64,000 nt of DNA from Blepharisma japonicum (GCA_949751835.1 CATKHK010000012.1:496001-560000), one strand, 5' to 3'; positions 21,752 to 34,394 are shown, counted from the stretch's first letter. Numbers and translations are program-made. Notes: generated from the letters alone by a model not told the origin.

Positions 21752-21935
21752 ATAAAAAATATTTTCTTAAATTAATCAATATTTTTAATCGAAATTATTA
21801 AATAATTAATCTATATCCCACAATATATTGTAAAATTCCCATTATTTTCACAATTTTTCTATTAAATCACATCTTACAACTGCAGTTTTTATAACAGCAT
21901 AAACAAAAATTCTTATCATTATTGGATAATATAAA

Positions 21936-22733
21936 ATGTTAAGAAGAGTGGCCACCTCATGTCTTCGCAGATATAGCACAGTTTCGCCTTATTATGAAGA
22001 ACATTATCAATACATAGGAAACCCTGATTTAGAAGAATTTCAGAAATTCATGCTGGGAGAACGCAAAAAATTAGTTCAAGACACCACAATTTTTAAGCCA
22101 AAAGAACAGATTGAGTTTAATAGGACTGGAGAGCTTCTTCTTTATGAAGCTGAACCATTCAGACTTAAAGATGTACTGGCTCCTTATCCTTATGCTGTTT
22201 GGAGCTGGTCAATGCCTTCATTCCTTTATATGTATTTTGCAAATCCATTTGGCTTGATGTGGCTCTATAATGATTTGTTTCTTTTAGCTGGGCTTTGGGG
22301 CTGGTACCCTCAGGTGGAATATGTTTTTAATCTCAGATATCATATCAATAGACTTTGGCTGCTAAGAGGTGGAAAAGTCCTAAAAGTGGAGCATTCAAAT
22401 GTGACAGGATATAGGTGGAAATCTTGGATTTTTATTGATGAAATTAACCTTTTGACAGAAGATAAAAAAAAACTAGAGCCTGAAAAAGGAATTAATGCTA
22501 AAATACTTGATGATAATCAGCAGCTGAAGGCAGAAACTCATATCCAAGTTGATAACTTTGTAGATGTAGGAAGAAACATGCAGAATCATATTTTAGTTCT
22601 CTGCAAAGATGGGCAGGTCCATAACCCTGAAATCTTAGATGCTGTGCTAAAAGGTTTTGAAGTTGATACCAGCAACTTCAGAATTAACACTCTTCACACT
22701 GAAAGATGGCTCGAGCCTAACACTAACTCATAA
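21936..22733 (+). CDS. Mitochondrial membrane protein, unknown
   Basis: 265 residues, a single exon. The N-terminus MLRRVATSCLRRYST is a typical mitochondrial presequence (Arg/Ser-rich amphipathic helix). A hydrophobic hairpin lies at about residues 85-130 (VWSWSMPSFLYMYFANPFG, LYNDLFLLAGLWGWYPQV). Downstream, LRYHINRLWLLRGGKVLKVE and a soluble C-terminal domain follow. It is probably an inner-membrane protein. I do not recognise a family, and a ciliate-specific respiratory-chain or assembly component is possible. Confidence 0.7.
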   Translation: MLRRVATSCLRRYSTVSPYYEEHYQYIGNPDLEEFQKFMLGERKKLVQDTTIFKPKEQIEFNRTGELLLYEAEPFRLKDVLAPYPYAVWSWSMPSFLYMYFANPFGLMWLYNDLFLLAGLWGWYPQVEYVFNLRYHINRLWLLRGGKVLKVEHSNVTGYRWKSWIFIDEINLLTEDKKKLEPEKGINAKILDDNQQLKAETHIQVDNFVDVGRNMQNHILVLCKDGQVHNPEILDAVLKGFEVDTSNFRINTLHTERWLEPNTNS

Positions 22734-22950
22734 TTGGGTTACACTTATAATCAGTCTTAAAATGGAAACTAAAAAACTTTCCCAATCATAATATCATTAA
22801 AATTTTTCTTATTCCACTACCACCAAACCTCCCCAAATATTTCCTTTCGTTTTTACAGTCTTTAATAATGTTTTATATCAATTTTTCATGCTAAAATTCA
22901 TTTTCTCTTCATTTTTTAAAAAATAACTTGCAATTATTAGGAACTAAATA

Positions 22951-23943
22951 ATGTTACCTATACGCTTGAGGGATTTTGAAGTAGTCCGAACTATTGGTAT
23001 TTTCTATCTAGGCACTGGGACATTTGCACGAGTAGCTTTGGTTCGTTCAAAAAATCAGCGAAATAGCCCTTACTATGCTCTTAAAATGATAAATAAAGAA
23101 ACCCTTGTAAAACTTAAACAAGTAGAGCACGCTAAAGCAGAAAAGCGAGTTTTAGCATCCCTGGACCATCCTTTTATAGTCAAACTGTAACCATAACGTA
23201 GCATAAGCTCATTCCAAGACTCTTCATGTCTGTATTTAACGCTGGAATATATACCTGGAGGGGAATTATTTACAAGGTTAAGGCTTTATCATCATTTTCC
23301 TAACGACGTAGCACTATTTTATGCGACAGAAATTCTATTAGCACTCTCTTATATGCATACAAGGGATATTGTATATAGAGATTTGAAGCCAGAAAATATT
23401 TTAATTGACCAACAAGGACATATAAAGATTGCGGATTTTGGGTTTTGTAAGATAATTCCTCAGGGGGAAAGAAGCTTTACACTGTGTGGGACGCCTGAAT
23501 ATTTGGCGCCTGAAATCATTAAGTCAGAAGGGCATGGAAAAGCAGTAGATTGGTGGGCTTTTGGAATTTTAGTTTATGAAATGCTCGTTGGAAACCCACC
23601 ATTTTATGACCAAAATCCATATAAAATCTACAAGAAAATAGTAAAAGGAGAATATGCGATGCCTGAGCTTATATCAAATAATGCTGCAGAATTAATCGCA
23701 AGGCTATTATGTATTAATCAAGACGAAAGATTAGGAAGCAATGGAGCGAGTGAAGAAATAAAAAGAATGAAGTGGTTTAGAGGAGTTGATTTTGCCATGG
23801 TGGTCAGAAAAGAAATTAGAGCACCCTGGATACCAAATTTATCAGGGCCTAATGACACATCGTCGTTTGCAAATTATCCTGATGATCCCGATTTCTTTCG
23901 GCCAGCATCATCGTCAGTTAATGAGCTTTTTCGTGATTTCTAA
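22951..23943 (+). CDS. PKA-like AGC protein kinase catalytic subunit
   Basis: 320 residues from join(22951..22996,23012..23186,23202..23943). Two 15-nt introns are defined by protein conservation. The first (GTATTTTCTATCTAG) interrupts the glycine loop, VRTIG|TGTFARVALV. The second (GTAACCATAACGTAG) lies in VKL|ISSFQD and would otherwise give a stop. Motifs: YALKMINKETLVKLKQVEH, EYIPGGELFTRLR, VYRDLKPENILIDQQGHIK, IADFGFCKI, TLCGTPEYLAPEII, AVDWWAFGILVYEML. The protein ends LFRDF, an FxxF terminus like that of PKA catalytic subunits, where it docks into the PIF pocket. It probably phosphorylates substrates under cAMP or cGMP control. A separate gene next door encodes a double cyclic-nucleotide-binding protein. 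Confidence 0.92.
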
Positions 23944-24043
23944 GAAAAGAATGTAAAATCTCAGTATATTAACTTGGAATCCTTAATATAATCAAAATTA
24001 TCCTGTGAAATATATATATTATACTATATTTCCTTATGGAAGG

Positions 24044-25546
24044 CTATTGTCTTGATGTCATTGGATAATAGATCGGCGAGTCACTTCTAAAATTCATATA
24101 ATATTTCAGCTCTCTTGGTGATATTGGAGCATGCCTTATGCTTGGCAATCCTGAACTTTTTGTGCCTTTTGTGCTTGTCTCTAAAAAGTCCAAATTCAAT
24201 TTTGGAGTATTTCTTATAGTTTTTGGAGTAATCCCTAATGAGTCTCTTTCAGTTAAAGATCTTCTGCTTTTTCTTGGGGATGATGGTATAGACCTCATCA
24301 ATTTTGGACTCAATTGGCTTTTAGAAATTTTGTCAAATGTAGGCACTTTTAGCAATCTTGGCGAATCATGATGAATTTTTTGAAAATAAGACGGACTCAG
24401 CGTTTTCAGATCATTAATAATTGAATTGTCTTTATGAGTTTCTATATCTTTTAATGGCTCAATCACCTTTGATTTTTGAATATTAATCCCAGCTACCCCT
24501 CCATAAGTGGTTTCTCTGCATTCTTCTTTGATTTTATTTTTTTTCATTATGTAGAAAATTGACTCTTCTTTTATTATTCTTCTTTTAAATTCTAATTTAC
24601 TTATTGTAAGTAAATCGACTTCACTGGAGTTACATGTACAAGTATAACTTCTTGGATTATTGTTTAATAATTCAGCATCACCAAACATTTCTCCTTTTGT
24701 TAATATTGCTACTTTGATTTTTTGTTGTCTTTTTATGCGATTTTTCAATTTACATAGAGATTTACTATTACTTGGTATTTGAATTTTATATGACCTTGTC
24801 AATTGAACTTCTCCTTCTCTTATAATATACGCACAGGCTGGTGGATCACCTTCGCTATATATAACTTGATTTCTGGTGAATTTTACCTGTGTGAAATAAT
24901 AACTTAAGTTTACTAAAGATTTAACAGTTCAGCTTGAAAATACAGGAAGTTTGGATAAAAAACTAACTAACTCGTCAAGTTTCTGCGCGGTTAGTTTTCC
25001 TAAAATTCTCAAATAAGGCTCTTTACTGAGCGTAGCAAAATGGCAGTCTTCTGTACAAATAATGCTTGCTGCTCTAGGTTGGTTTTTTAAAAGTGCGAGC
25101 TCACCAAATGCTGATCCAGCCTCCAATGTAGCAACTTCAATCAAAGTGTCTGCTTGTCCTGGACTAGATGTTGGGACTAATACTTTCACGACTCCTTGCA
25201 AAATGATATAAAAGGTGTCTCCATACTCTCCGGCGTTTATAACAAATTGGCCTTTTTTACTAAAATAGTAACCCATATATTGACAGCAATTTTTGTGTGC
25301 ATCTTCATTATATTCTTGTTTTATTTTTGTGAAAAAAGGTATATCTTTAGTGACAAACATCAAAGTTTTTAAAGTACTAAGTGTTCGTGAAGAAGGTGGA
25401 GAATTCAGAATTGATACTATATATGAGAGAGCATCAGGAGAACCCGGCGCATTTGCAATGATAAGATAAGGAACATTCAAGATTGGTTTTGGCTGCTCTT
25501 TAGGTGTGAAATTAAATGACCTATTTGTATTTTGTCTCACAAGCAT
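24044..25546 (-). CDS. Protein with two cyclic-nucleotide-binding domains
   Basis: 500 residues; a TGA=Trp (VFSS-W-TVKSL) joins the two halves. CNB-A (about 75-200) has KKGQFVINAGEYGDTFYIIL and the phosphate-binding cassette FGELALLKNQPRAAS with the key Arg. CNB-B (about 215-320) has YSEGDPPACAYIIREGEVQL and FGDAELLNNNPRSYTC. The C-terminal 180 residues are basic and Ser/Pro-rich (SSPRKSRRSLTERDS), probably disordered. There is no kinase or channel domain. It could act as a PKA regulatory-subunit analogue (no classical pseudosubstrate/RIIa dimerisation domain is seen) or another cAMP/cGMP sensor. It is convergent with the PKA-like kinase gene, 100 nt between stops. Confidence 0.85.
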
Positions 25547-25634
25547 TAAATTTTTTAATTGGTTATGAAAAATTCAAAATCCACAACTGAAACATGTTTT
25601 ATATAAAAATCATAAAAATCTTTATGATAATAAT

Positions 25635-26690
25635 TTATCTATTATTATTTCGGTTCTGCGAAGCTAAATTAATAATTCTTGATGTTGAATTTTCTTTTTT
25701 TTGTATTGGACTGGCTTTTTTTGTTTCTTCTCTGCTTTCGTTATTTTTCTGTGGTGAGGCTTTTATTTCTCTAGATCGATTGTGATTCCTATTGTTGTCC
25801 CGCGCTCTTTTTAGGATCACTCAGTCGTACACAAAGTCAGCTTGAAAATTTTCCCTTGCCATGATATCTCGGAAAAGCCTTTTCGAATAATTGTAATCTG
25901 GTTTTTCGTCAAATTTCAATGATTTACAATAACTCAAATATGCAGAAATTTCAGACGGAAATGGAGCGCAAAGAGCTTCTACAGGCGTGCTCATTTTCCT
26001 TTCCATAATATTCTGATATTTCTCTCTTTTGTTATTTCCTTGTAATCCCTGCCAAGGTAAAGCACCTTTTAGCAAATATATGAGGACATATGCTAAACCT
26101 TCCAAATCATCTCTTCTTGACTGCTCAAAGCCTAAATGAGTATAAATTGATGCATATCTTGCAGTTCCTGTAAGGCTTTTTCCTTCTTTATAAGCTATAT
26201 GACAATTTGCTTTGCTATCCCAATATTTTTTACTTAACCCAAAATCAATAATAAATACTTGATTTGCCTTTTTATCCAATCCGATTAAAAAATTGTCAGG
26301 CTTAATATCTCTATGCAAAAATTTTTTCCCATGCAGATACTCTACTCTAGAAATCATCTGCTCTGCAAGCATAGACACTGTTTTCAAGGATAAAGCTCCG
26401 CCACAATACTTCAATAAATCTTCAAGAGAAGGCCCTAATAAATCAATGACAATCACATTATAATCGCCTTCTACGCCTTGCCAATGAATATTTGGAATTC
26501 CTGGGCCACCTTGGAATATTCGATATAATCTTGATTCATATAATAACTGTGGATGCCTTGTATGAATATTTTCTAATTTTATTGCGACTTCTTCATTTGT
26601 CTGGGTATTGGTGCCTAGATAAATTTCCCCAAATGACCCGCTTCCGATTTTCCGACCAACTCTATATTTAGTCCCAACACGTAGCTCCAT
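25635..26690 (-). CDS. CSNK1: Casein kinase 1 (delta/epsilon-like)
   Basis: 351 residues; TGA=Trp at FVYD-W-VILKRA links the kinase domain to a basic tail. Seen: [27 protein letters not shown] (Lys38 as in CK1 delta), [46 protein letters not shown] (the CK1 TARYAS segment) and ALPWQGLQG. The tail (about 290-351) is Arg/Asn/Lys-rich and short compared with metazoan delta/epsilon. CK1 acts in many pathways including DNA repair and ciliary signalling, and the pathway here cannot be inferred. Confidence 0.95.
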
Positions 26691-26774
26691 TTAAAAGATT
26701 TTATATGGTCTGGCTGAAATATTTTAAATTAATTTTTTGATATAGGAAATACAATTCAATAACTGTTAGTAAAA

Positions 26775-27122
26775 ATGTCACTCAAGTCTAAAGATAACAA
26801 CTTTGTAGCTGAAGATAGAAATTGGAGATCATATATATTGAATGAGCTCAATGGAGCTAAACAGTGGGAAGAAGACTGGGGTTTCTTAACTTCTGGCAAT
26901 GCACTATCTAATGATACTACTGATGACAAGATTAGAAAATTGGAAGCTGTAATATTTATGTAGAGAATGGAAGAATTGAAACAAGAACCACTGAGGACGA
27001 CTTCTGCAACTTATGGAAGAGGCAGTAATTTGGAAAAATATATGGTCACTGAATATAATATCACCAAAAGCAAAGAACTGAGAGCCTGTGATAGAAAACC
27101 TAAAAAGGATAGAAAAAGCTAA
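26775..27122 (+). CDS. C20orf85/CIMIP1-like ciliary microtubule inner protein
   Basis: 110 residues, join(26775..26948,26964..27122). Exon 1 has NNFVAEDRNWRSYILNEL and AKQWEEDWGFLTSG, the signature of the C20orf85 (LLC1/CIMIP1) family: NFV, W, then W..WGFL. A 15-nt intron (GTAATATTTATGTAG) joins KLEA to RMEELKQEPLRTTSATYG, removing an in-frame TAG. The C-terminus is basic (DRKPKKDRKS). Family members are small proteins bound inside axonemal doublet microtubules. The family match is by short motif, moderate. Confidence 0.68.
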
Positions 27123-27300
27123 ATAGTTATCATGGATAATAAGCTTTAAAGAATTTTTTTATAATTGATATTTATCGCAAATTAGCTTTAGTCATTTACA
27201 ACCAAAAATTTCTATTAGAAAATTCCATAAAATAACTAATAAGATACTAATTATATTATGGCATATTTGCTTATGCTAAACTCAACGTTAAATTTTGTAT

Positions 27301-27993
27301 TTAAATAGCCGTTCTACACATAGGACAAATGCACCTAATAATTATTCAATTTTTCAAACAAGTATGGTGATATGCATGATCACATGGCAAAACCACACAA
27401 ACAGAATTTAATCGGATCTGCTCTAAACAGATGGGACACGAATATTCTTTTCCAATTATTTTTGTATGTGGCTCTAATTTCTCTGTAGCTTCATAAATGT
27501 TTGGCTCTGAGTTTAAGTTATGGATATATGATCTTCTGATATTTTTGAAATTTGCTGCGATATAAATAATAAAACAAATAGCTTTAGCATACTCAATATT
27601 TACCAGAATAAATCCAACTATGCCTGGAGCTTTATCTAGAAGATGTAAATTGCTTGAAATTTCTATTACCATTATTGTTACTAACGCCAAACGGGCACTA
27701 CCTATAAATTACACTTCTAAAATCAGCTGAATCCCTCTTGTCATTGAAAACGATAGAGGAATATTAGCACAGTACTTATAAAGTCCTAGGATAAAGAAAA
27801 ACAAAAGCTCATAGCCATCTATAGCTGAATAAATAACTAGAAATAAATCAATGCCATATTTAGCAACAGAGCCTGTGATTGCTAGAGAAATTATGATAGC
27901 CACTATTTTAGCAATTGTGTATAGAATATAACATGTAATGATTATTCCTTTATGCTGCTCTAAGGTTCTGATGATATTTGCTTCTTCATTCAT
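27301..27993 (-). CDS. Membrane-anchored RING-H2 E3 ubiquitin ligase
   Basis: 225 residues, complement(join(27301..27697,27713..27993)). Start ATG at 27993 (MNEEANIIRTLEQHK). About four hydrophobic segments (IIITCYILYTIAKIVAIIIS, YELLFFFILGLY, VTIMVIEISSNL, AICFIIYIAANF) are followed by a C-terminal RING-H2 finger: CPICLEQIRLNSVCV, LPCDHAYHHTCLKN, then TGA=Trp, then CICPMCRTAI. All eight zinc ligands (C3H2C3) are present. The 15-nt intron GTAATTTATAGGTAG removes an in-frame TAA between ILEV and ARLALVT. It is a likely E3 ligase of an internal membrane. Confidence 0.85.
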
Positions 27994-28490
27994 CTTTATT
28001 TTACATATTTCTGATCTCTGCAATATGAAAATTATAACGATCAGAATAATGAAATAGTGAGATTTGGATTATTATTTATTTTTGGATTTTATAAATGACT
28101 TATAGTAAAGTTTTCGGAATATTGATGATCGGGAAATATTAAATCCAGAAAATAAAAAATGATAGATCTATTCTTGGAAAAATGATTAATAGAATTATGA
28201 ATAAAAGGCTTTATTATAAAAATGCTTCAATAAGTTTCTTTTTGCATTAAAAATCGTATTTTTGCAATATCTTTGTCTAAATGCCATAAATTTTCTTTTT
28301 GCTATTTTCATCACAATTAGCATACCCTTTTTATTTATTATTCTTCTTTAAATCTCTGGCAAAAATAACAGTTAAGCTTCCATTCCTTATTCTAGCTCTT
28401 TTCTTTTTCCATCATTCCTCAAAAATTCAAAATTTCTCTATTCTATTCCATTTCTGCCCTTTCTTGGATTTTCTGATTTTACTTATAATT

Positions 28491-29705
28491 ATGGACCAAC
28501 AAAAACTCCGGGATTACCTTTTTCGTATTTTTTCCTGTCTAAAATGGATCTTAATCCCATTTGGCATCTGTCTCGTAATATCTCGTAAAATTGAGCAAAC
28601 TGATATTCCTCCACAAGCAACTTTTACGTTTGAAGAGCATTGTAAATTTTATAATTATTCTTTTGAAAAATATACTGTGACGACTGATGATGATTATATT
28701 CTGTCATTATACCGAATTCCTGGTAAAAATCCAGGACCACCTGTTTTATTAATTCATGGACTAAGCAATTCAGCTAACTGCTTTATAGTAAACCAATGTG
28801 CCCATCCCCCAGCTTTTATTCTTGCAGACCAAAATTTTGATGTCTGGCTCGGAAATTGCAGAGGAAGCCATCTAAGCAGAGGTCATAAATATTTAAACGC
28901 CTCTATAGATGAACAGTACTGAGATTGATCATTTCCCGATATAATAGAATATGACCTCCCAGCCTTTGTAAATTTTGTAAAAAATTACACAGGATATGAA
29001 AAAATAGGAATGGTTGGACATAGTCAAGGTGGTGCAGCTATTTTATGAATGCTTGCTTATTACCCTGATATGAAAAATGATGTAGCTTTGGGAGTTTTAA
29101 TAGGAACTTCTGGAGGCATAATTACTTCAAAAAGCACATATATACAATTTTTATCATCGTCTTGGCTTCATTTTTTATGTGAAACTATAGGGATTAATGT
29201 TGTTTCTGACTGAAGCGATGATTTATTTTTTACTAAATTTTTTCAAGCTTTTCCACAAATTGCCATACTTTTTGCAAATGATTTATATGATGTCAAGCTA
29301 AATGACGGTCTGCCTGAGCATATGGGAACTTATTATCATAGGATGAGAGGCGGGACAAGCATAAAAAATTTAAAATTCTGACGCCAAGCTGTTGATAATC
29401 AATCAAAAGACCCAAAACTGTACGATTACGGGCCTGAGATAAATATGAAAAAATATGGAAATTCTGTGCCTCCAAGTATAAGCTTTATGGATATTGAAGC
29501 ACCTTTAGCTATAATTAACGGGAAATATGACCTTGCTGTGCCCCAAAAGGACTCACTTGTGCTGAAAGACTCAATAAGAAAAGAAAAATTAGCATTTTAT
29601 TATGACGAGTATCCTCATGATCATGGGGGTTTTATGTTTGCATGCAATATGACTTATTTTTATCAAGACGTTATACATCTGTTGAAAAAATACTTAAATC
29701 AATAA
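28491..29705 (+). CDS. Alpha/beta hydrolase, acid-lipase (LIPA/gastric lipase) type
   Basis: 404 residues. The start ATG at 28491 (MDQQKLRDYLFRIF) is preferred over an upstream Phe-rich in-frame stretch that looks untranslated. A hydrophobic N-terminal segment (LKWILIPFGICLVIS) acts as signal or anchor. The catalytic features are FEKYTVTTDDDYILSLYRIP (acid-lipase N-domain), VLLIHGLSNSANC (oxyanion strand), IGMVGHSQGGAA (nucleophile Ser near residue 178), INGKYDLAVP (catalytic Asp) and YPHDHGGFMFA (catalytic His). Several TGA codons are Trp, including two in QY-W-D-W-SFPD. It probably hydrolyses cholesteryl esters or triglycerides in a lysosomal or secretory compartment. Confidence 0.9.
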
Positions 29706-29830
29706 TTAAGTAAAATATATAAGAAGGAAAAACAATAATTTCTTAATATCTGCTGGCTTATTAAGAATCATGAAAGACTATAAGAAATTTATATTACCCA
29801 AATAATAATTCAAAAATTCTATTATTTTAT

Positions 29831-32800
29831 CTATTTTGTAACTAAATTCGACATGACACTCGAAATGAACATCGGAAACACAAAAATCATCACCATACAG
29901 CACAATGCACAACAAAGTGCAAGACAAATTTTCACCTTAAACTCAGGTCCACAGAGTTGGCTAATCATTTTAAGTGGATTCAGAGACCATTCAAACCTTC
30001 CTATCGGTGGCGGCAATTTCGGATCTACATTTGGCTCATTTCTTCCTTCCCCAACAGGACACGCCTGTGCTCTCATCTCTGGCACCAATTCAAAGCTAAT
30101 CAGTACTTTTCCTCCATCCTCAAACCCTCCCTCTTTTCCTCTTTTTTTACAATTCACCCAGAATTTTTCACTTTCCTCATTTAAAACTCTATTCTTCCAC
30201 CCTTCTGCTGGGCCTTTTTTCTTAATTCTTCTATTTTCTTCAATAGCTGCTATCGCTAAATCATTAAATTCAAAAGAAGTTTCTGCTATAAAATCATTTC
30301 TTGAAAAAATATCCCTATCCCATATTTGAATTGTGACGGTATTTTCGGGCTGGGGCAGAGAAATAGGAAATTTCATGCGTCAGTTTCAAGATCCTTTACC
30401 GCGCTGACAGCGGTAGTGGGTGTCTGTTTCTTTGTCTTTTTCTTGATTTATTCAAGCACGGACGAATAAGTCGCTTACACCTTCGAAGTCCATGTTTTCG
30501 ACGTCTTCACAGCGTCAGATAATAAGGCGAGCTTCAAATGTAGCTGGAGGACGAAGACTTATGTCGACTTGGTCAGGGATTACTGTGTTATAGTGGATTT
30601 CTACCCACATACGGACGTAACCTTGAGGTCGCCGGGAAGCTGCTAAGTAGAGAGCTCGAGTTTCGATTGGGACTTCTTTGAGGGATCGTCATGTTTTATT
30701 GAAAAATCGGTCTTCAATGTCAATGATGGTAGTACCGATTTTGGAGTCTGGGAAAACTTTATTATAATCCCACATAGACAATTTTAATAAAGACTGTCCT
30801 GGGATTGTAGTTTCGAAGTCATAGCATTTGTAAAACTTAGGATCGCATACATCTTCTTGGTGCTCCTCTCGGTTATTTATAACTCTTCCTCCTAATTTTA
30901 GCTTAAAGTAAGGATCTGACTTACTAAAAGCGTCTTTTTGTTCGAGGCTCATAGCGTCAATTATATAAACCCTTACCACACATTGAGTTTTCACCAATAA
31001 AGTCCTTGCAATAGTCTCAAAATCTGAATCTTCATCAGGAAAATCTTTATTTCCCATTAATCCTGTCAGATACCCAAACGGTTGCCACTTAGGTGGATAA
31101 TCAATAACCCTTATCAGTGCTTTAAATTTTCCTACACATTCCACAGTCGATTTTTGACCATCTTTTTCTTGATGTGTAGTATGTAATGTAGGCAATTCAT
31201 CAACACCTCGGCTTGCACCCTTTAAAATATCAAACTCTTCAAATGCCGACCGTTGAAATGCTGGCGTTTTTTCCAGTTCATCATGCAAATAATACCTATA
31301 ATGCTTTTTCCCATCATTTTGTTCACGATTATACCCTATACACAAATAATTATCAGGATTTGGTGGATAAATTTCTATCATTTTTTTTGACTTATTTTCT
31401 TTATATTGCGGGAAAATAACAATTGTGTTATTATTGACTGCATCTTCAATTGTAATAATTTTTTGGCTAAATTTGGTTAAATCTTCTTTGATTTCTATCT
31501 CAACTTCTTCTTGGCTGACATTTGAGTAGCCTTTTTGGGCTATATATTCGTCACTTCTAGTAGCTTTAATAGGGACTAAATGCTTAAAATCCTGTTTTAC
31601 TTCAGTTTCTGCATAATCACCAACTTCAAGAGCTTCAAATTTAGGTGGGACTAAGATTTCAGGTTGGGTTTTTGGAAATTTTGGCTCAATAGGAATTTTT
31701 TCTTCTTCAATTTCTGGGCGATTTTGGCTTAAATTGGTAGTTACCCTCATAAACTGCTCTAGCAGCAGCTGTGATTTCTGGCTTTTTTGAACAGAATATT
31801 TCCCTAGATCAATGCTAAAAGTACCGATAAGTGGCTGTGATAGACCTGCAAATAAATTGTCACAAACTGTACAAGTAAGCACTGGAGCGTATAATGGATC
31901 TTCTGGTATTTTGCATCGAAATGATAACGTAGAATTTATATTAGGGTCTGAGCCGCCTTCAAATGGCTGAGTTTGCAAAAATTTGACACCTTGGGATACT
32001 TCAGGTAATTCTAAAGAATTTAAATCAACTCGTACAAAAGCTTTTTTGACAGGCAAAAAGCCAACAGCAGGCTTTAAGCCTCGCAGTCCTAGAATATTTA
32101 TTTCAACTGTTTTGTCTACAAATTTTGGAGTGATATTGAATCTTGGAACTGACATTGGCCGAGCTAAGGTAAACGAGCAGAGGATAGCGCCTTTTTCCGA
32201 TTCTGGGGTGCCAAGATTTATGGGATATCATTTAGGCCTGGGGGCAATTTCGGTATTTAAGGAAGCGTCAGAGAGGTTAATTAATGTTCGTCCCATCATA
32301 TCGTCCTTTGAAATTACATCATAATCAAAAACTGAAAGTATCACCGGTGGTGCATCTTCAATTGAAGGTATCCTAATTTGCATTGGAAAAGTTTCATACC
32401 ACCTTGGGTTCAAAGTTTGTTCCCTTGGTTTATTTTTAGTACTAACTTCTACTCCTGCACAATAAATGACTAAATAAGGATCAGAAAGCCCAACCCCATC
32501 AGCAGCTGGCAAATCTCTAGCTTGAAAAACATGTGTCAGCAGCACCCAATCCTCCATTTTCGGCTTAATCAATTTTTGGTCCCAATGTCCAGTTCTCAGT
32601 TCATCATTATCATTATCAAATAGCCCAATATAAATCCTTACCCTTAAAAACCCTGCTTTTCAATTTTCTTTTACTTTTCCAATAGATTTATCAGGAATTA
32701 AAGATATCCATTCTGGCTGGGAATTTTTATTTGTACAGGATGATGGCTTTATCCTGGCATAGCAAATTCTTTTTTCTTCGTATATTAAATATATAAAAAC

Positions 32801-34144
32801 ATCAGGCAAATCTTTTTCAGCTAAATTTGGGATCATGCAGATTTGACGTTTTAGGGTTTCATATCAGTCAATTGAGGCAGATTCGGTCTGTTGAAGACTT
32901 GATATTGATTCTACACCAGATCAGCTTACAAGGACAGAATATTTGCCTTTTTTAAATGGTAAAGCGTTTCCACTGAGGATCTGGGCACGAATTTCGAATT
33001 CTTGGCCAACTTCAAATTTGTCTCGGATTTTTATTTGGATGTTAGGCTCAGAGATTCGCTGGGTTTTTTTGTACGTTTCTGATACACCGCCTTCGACCCA
33101 TTGACGAAGTAAAACTCGGCCTCTTCATGTTGATGCATGCTGAGGTACATGATTCATGAATTCAGCAGCTTCACCTTCAGCTAGTGGAGGTGCACCATAT
33201 ATATTGGCCCAAAAATAGTCTTTATAAAGTCCTCTTTTGATTTTATCAAAGCTAAATATCACACTTCCTACTAAATCATCTGCACTTGTGCTATCATAAT
33301 CTCAAAATGTCAATGACATTGTATTGGTAACAGATGGTACCAAAACTGGTAAATAAATTTCCTCATATCAATAAGCACTTAGTGTAGCTTTGTCTGCAAC
33401 TATTGTGCTTGTTTTGGATTCAGCCCCAGCAAATCTTGCTACACAGTATGCATCAAGAGTCCCTCCTGTATCCATGATAGGCAAACTTTCTGCTTTTAAT
33501 ATCTGAGTTATCAATTGTACTGTAACTGGTTTTACATGTGGAGGCAATAGCATTTCTTTATCTTTTATACTCATATCTTCTCTTACAGCTAAATCAACAG
33601 CTTTATCCTCTTCATAGAGAACAGAAACCCCAATTTTTAAATATCCTCTGACAACGTCAAAATTTTCATCTTCTGGGTTTGAAAGGACAACCCATCTATG
33701 AATTATTGCATGGTCTTTTTGTGAATATATATAAACCATATCAATTTCATGAACTCCTAATAAAGCATCCTTTCACAGTTTATTATGATCACGAACTTCT
33801 ATTGTGATTCTTTGATCCTTAAATTCTTCAGGCTGGATATTTTTTCCTTCAATAAAAATATGCTCTCCCCAATATACAATTGAAGAACCACCTACATCAT
33901 TAAGCGCCTTTGTGGATTTTTGTTGATTAAAAGCAGTAACTGCAATTACAGGATCAGATGTATCAGCATCGCCAGGAGGCATTAATGCACGCCCTTGCTC
34001 AATGAAAATATGAACCATGTAATCTCCTAATTTCATACGAATATTGCTTGACTGATTATCTTCATTTATATTATTATCAGGTTTTTCTTTTGCATTTGTG
34101 TCAGGCTGTTCTGGCTCTTTTTTCGCTGGAGATTTGTCTGACAT
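29831..34144 (-). CDS. Ferlin: multi-C2-domain, C-terminally anchored membrane protein
   Basis: 1437 residues, a single uninterrupted frame once the many TGA codons are read as Trp; every codon between 32573 and 33367 was checked and none is TAA or TAG. C2-type segments: VHIFIEQGRALMPPGDADTS (about 45), VQLITQILKAESLPIM (about 210), WVLLTHVFQARDLPAADGVG (about 530), VDKTVEINILGLRGLKP (about 675), VVRVYIIDAMSLEQKDAFSK (about 1055), and FEARLIIWRCEDVENMD (about 1207) with VTIQIWDRDIFSRNDF. ETDTHYRCQRGKGSWNWRMK is diagnostic of the ferlin C-terminal C2. A tail anchor follows (VKICLALCCALCCMVMIFVF, about 1403-1425). Ferlins are Ca2+-dependent membrane-fusion factors. A role in trichocyst-type or pigment-granule exocytosis or in wound repair is inferred. 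Confidence 0.93.
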
Positions 34145-34394
34145 GTTTTTATCGCCTTTTTTAAATTTAAATAAGAATTTAATTTTTCCTCATTTTTTAT
34201 AAAATTTAAAATAAATAAAGCTTTTCCTGTCACATTTCTGCCTCTATTTAATTTTATTCAACAAATAGTAACTTTTGAGGAAAATTTTACTTTTTAAGGG
34301 TTAAATCTTGAACTTTATAATAATTACACTTGGTCTCCACCTATTTTGTATAAAATATCAAACCTCAAAGCATATAATAAATATTTTGCATTTA

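Noticed and set aside
24044-24802. Separate gene for the second cyclic-nucleotide-binding domain
   Set aside because: The gap to the first domain is open except for one TGA=Trp, so both belong to one 500-residue protein.
28299-28490. Upstream extension of the lipase gene by 64 codons
   Set aside because: Phe/Leu-rich low-complexity sequence typical of the AT-rich 5' flank; the ATG at 28491 directly precedes a good signal anchor.
29853-30329. Plus-strand open frame of 158 codons opposite the ferlin 3' end
   Set aside because: It is the antisense of a strongly conserved ferlin C2 and tail-anchor region, and its Ser/Pro/Phe-rich translation matches nothing.
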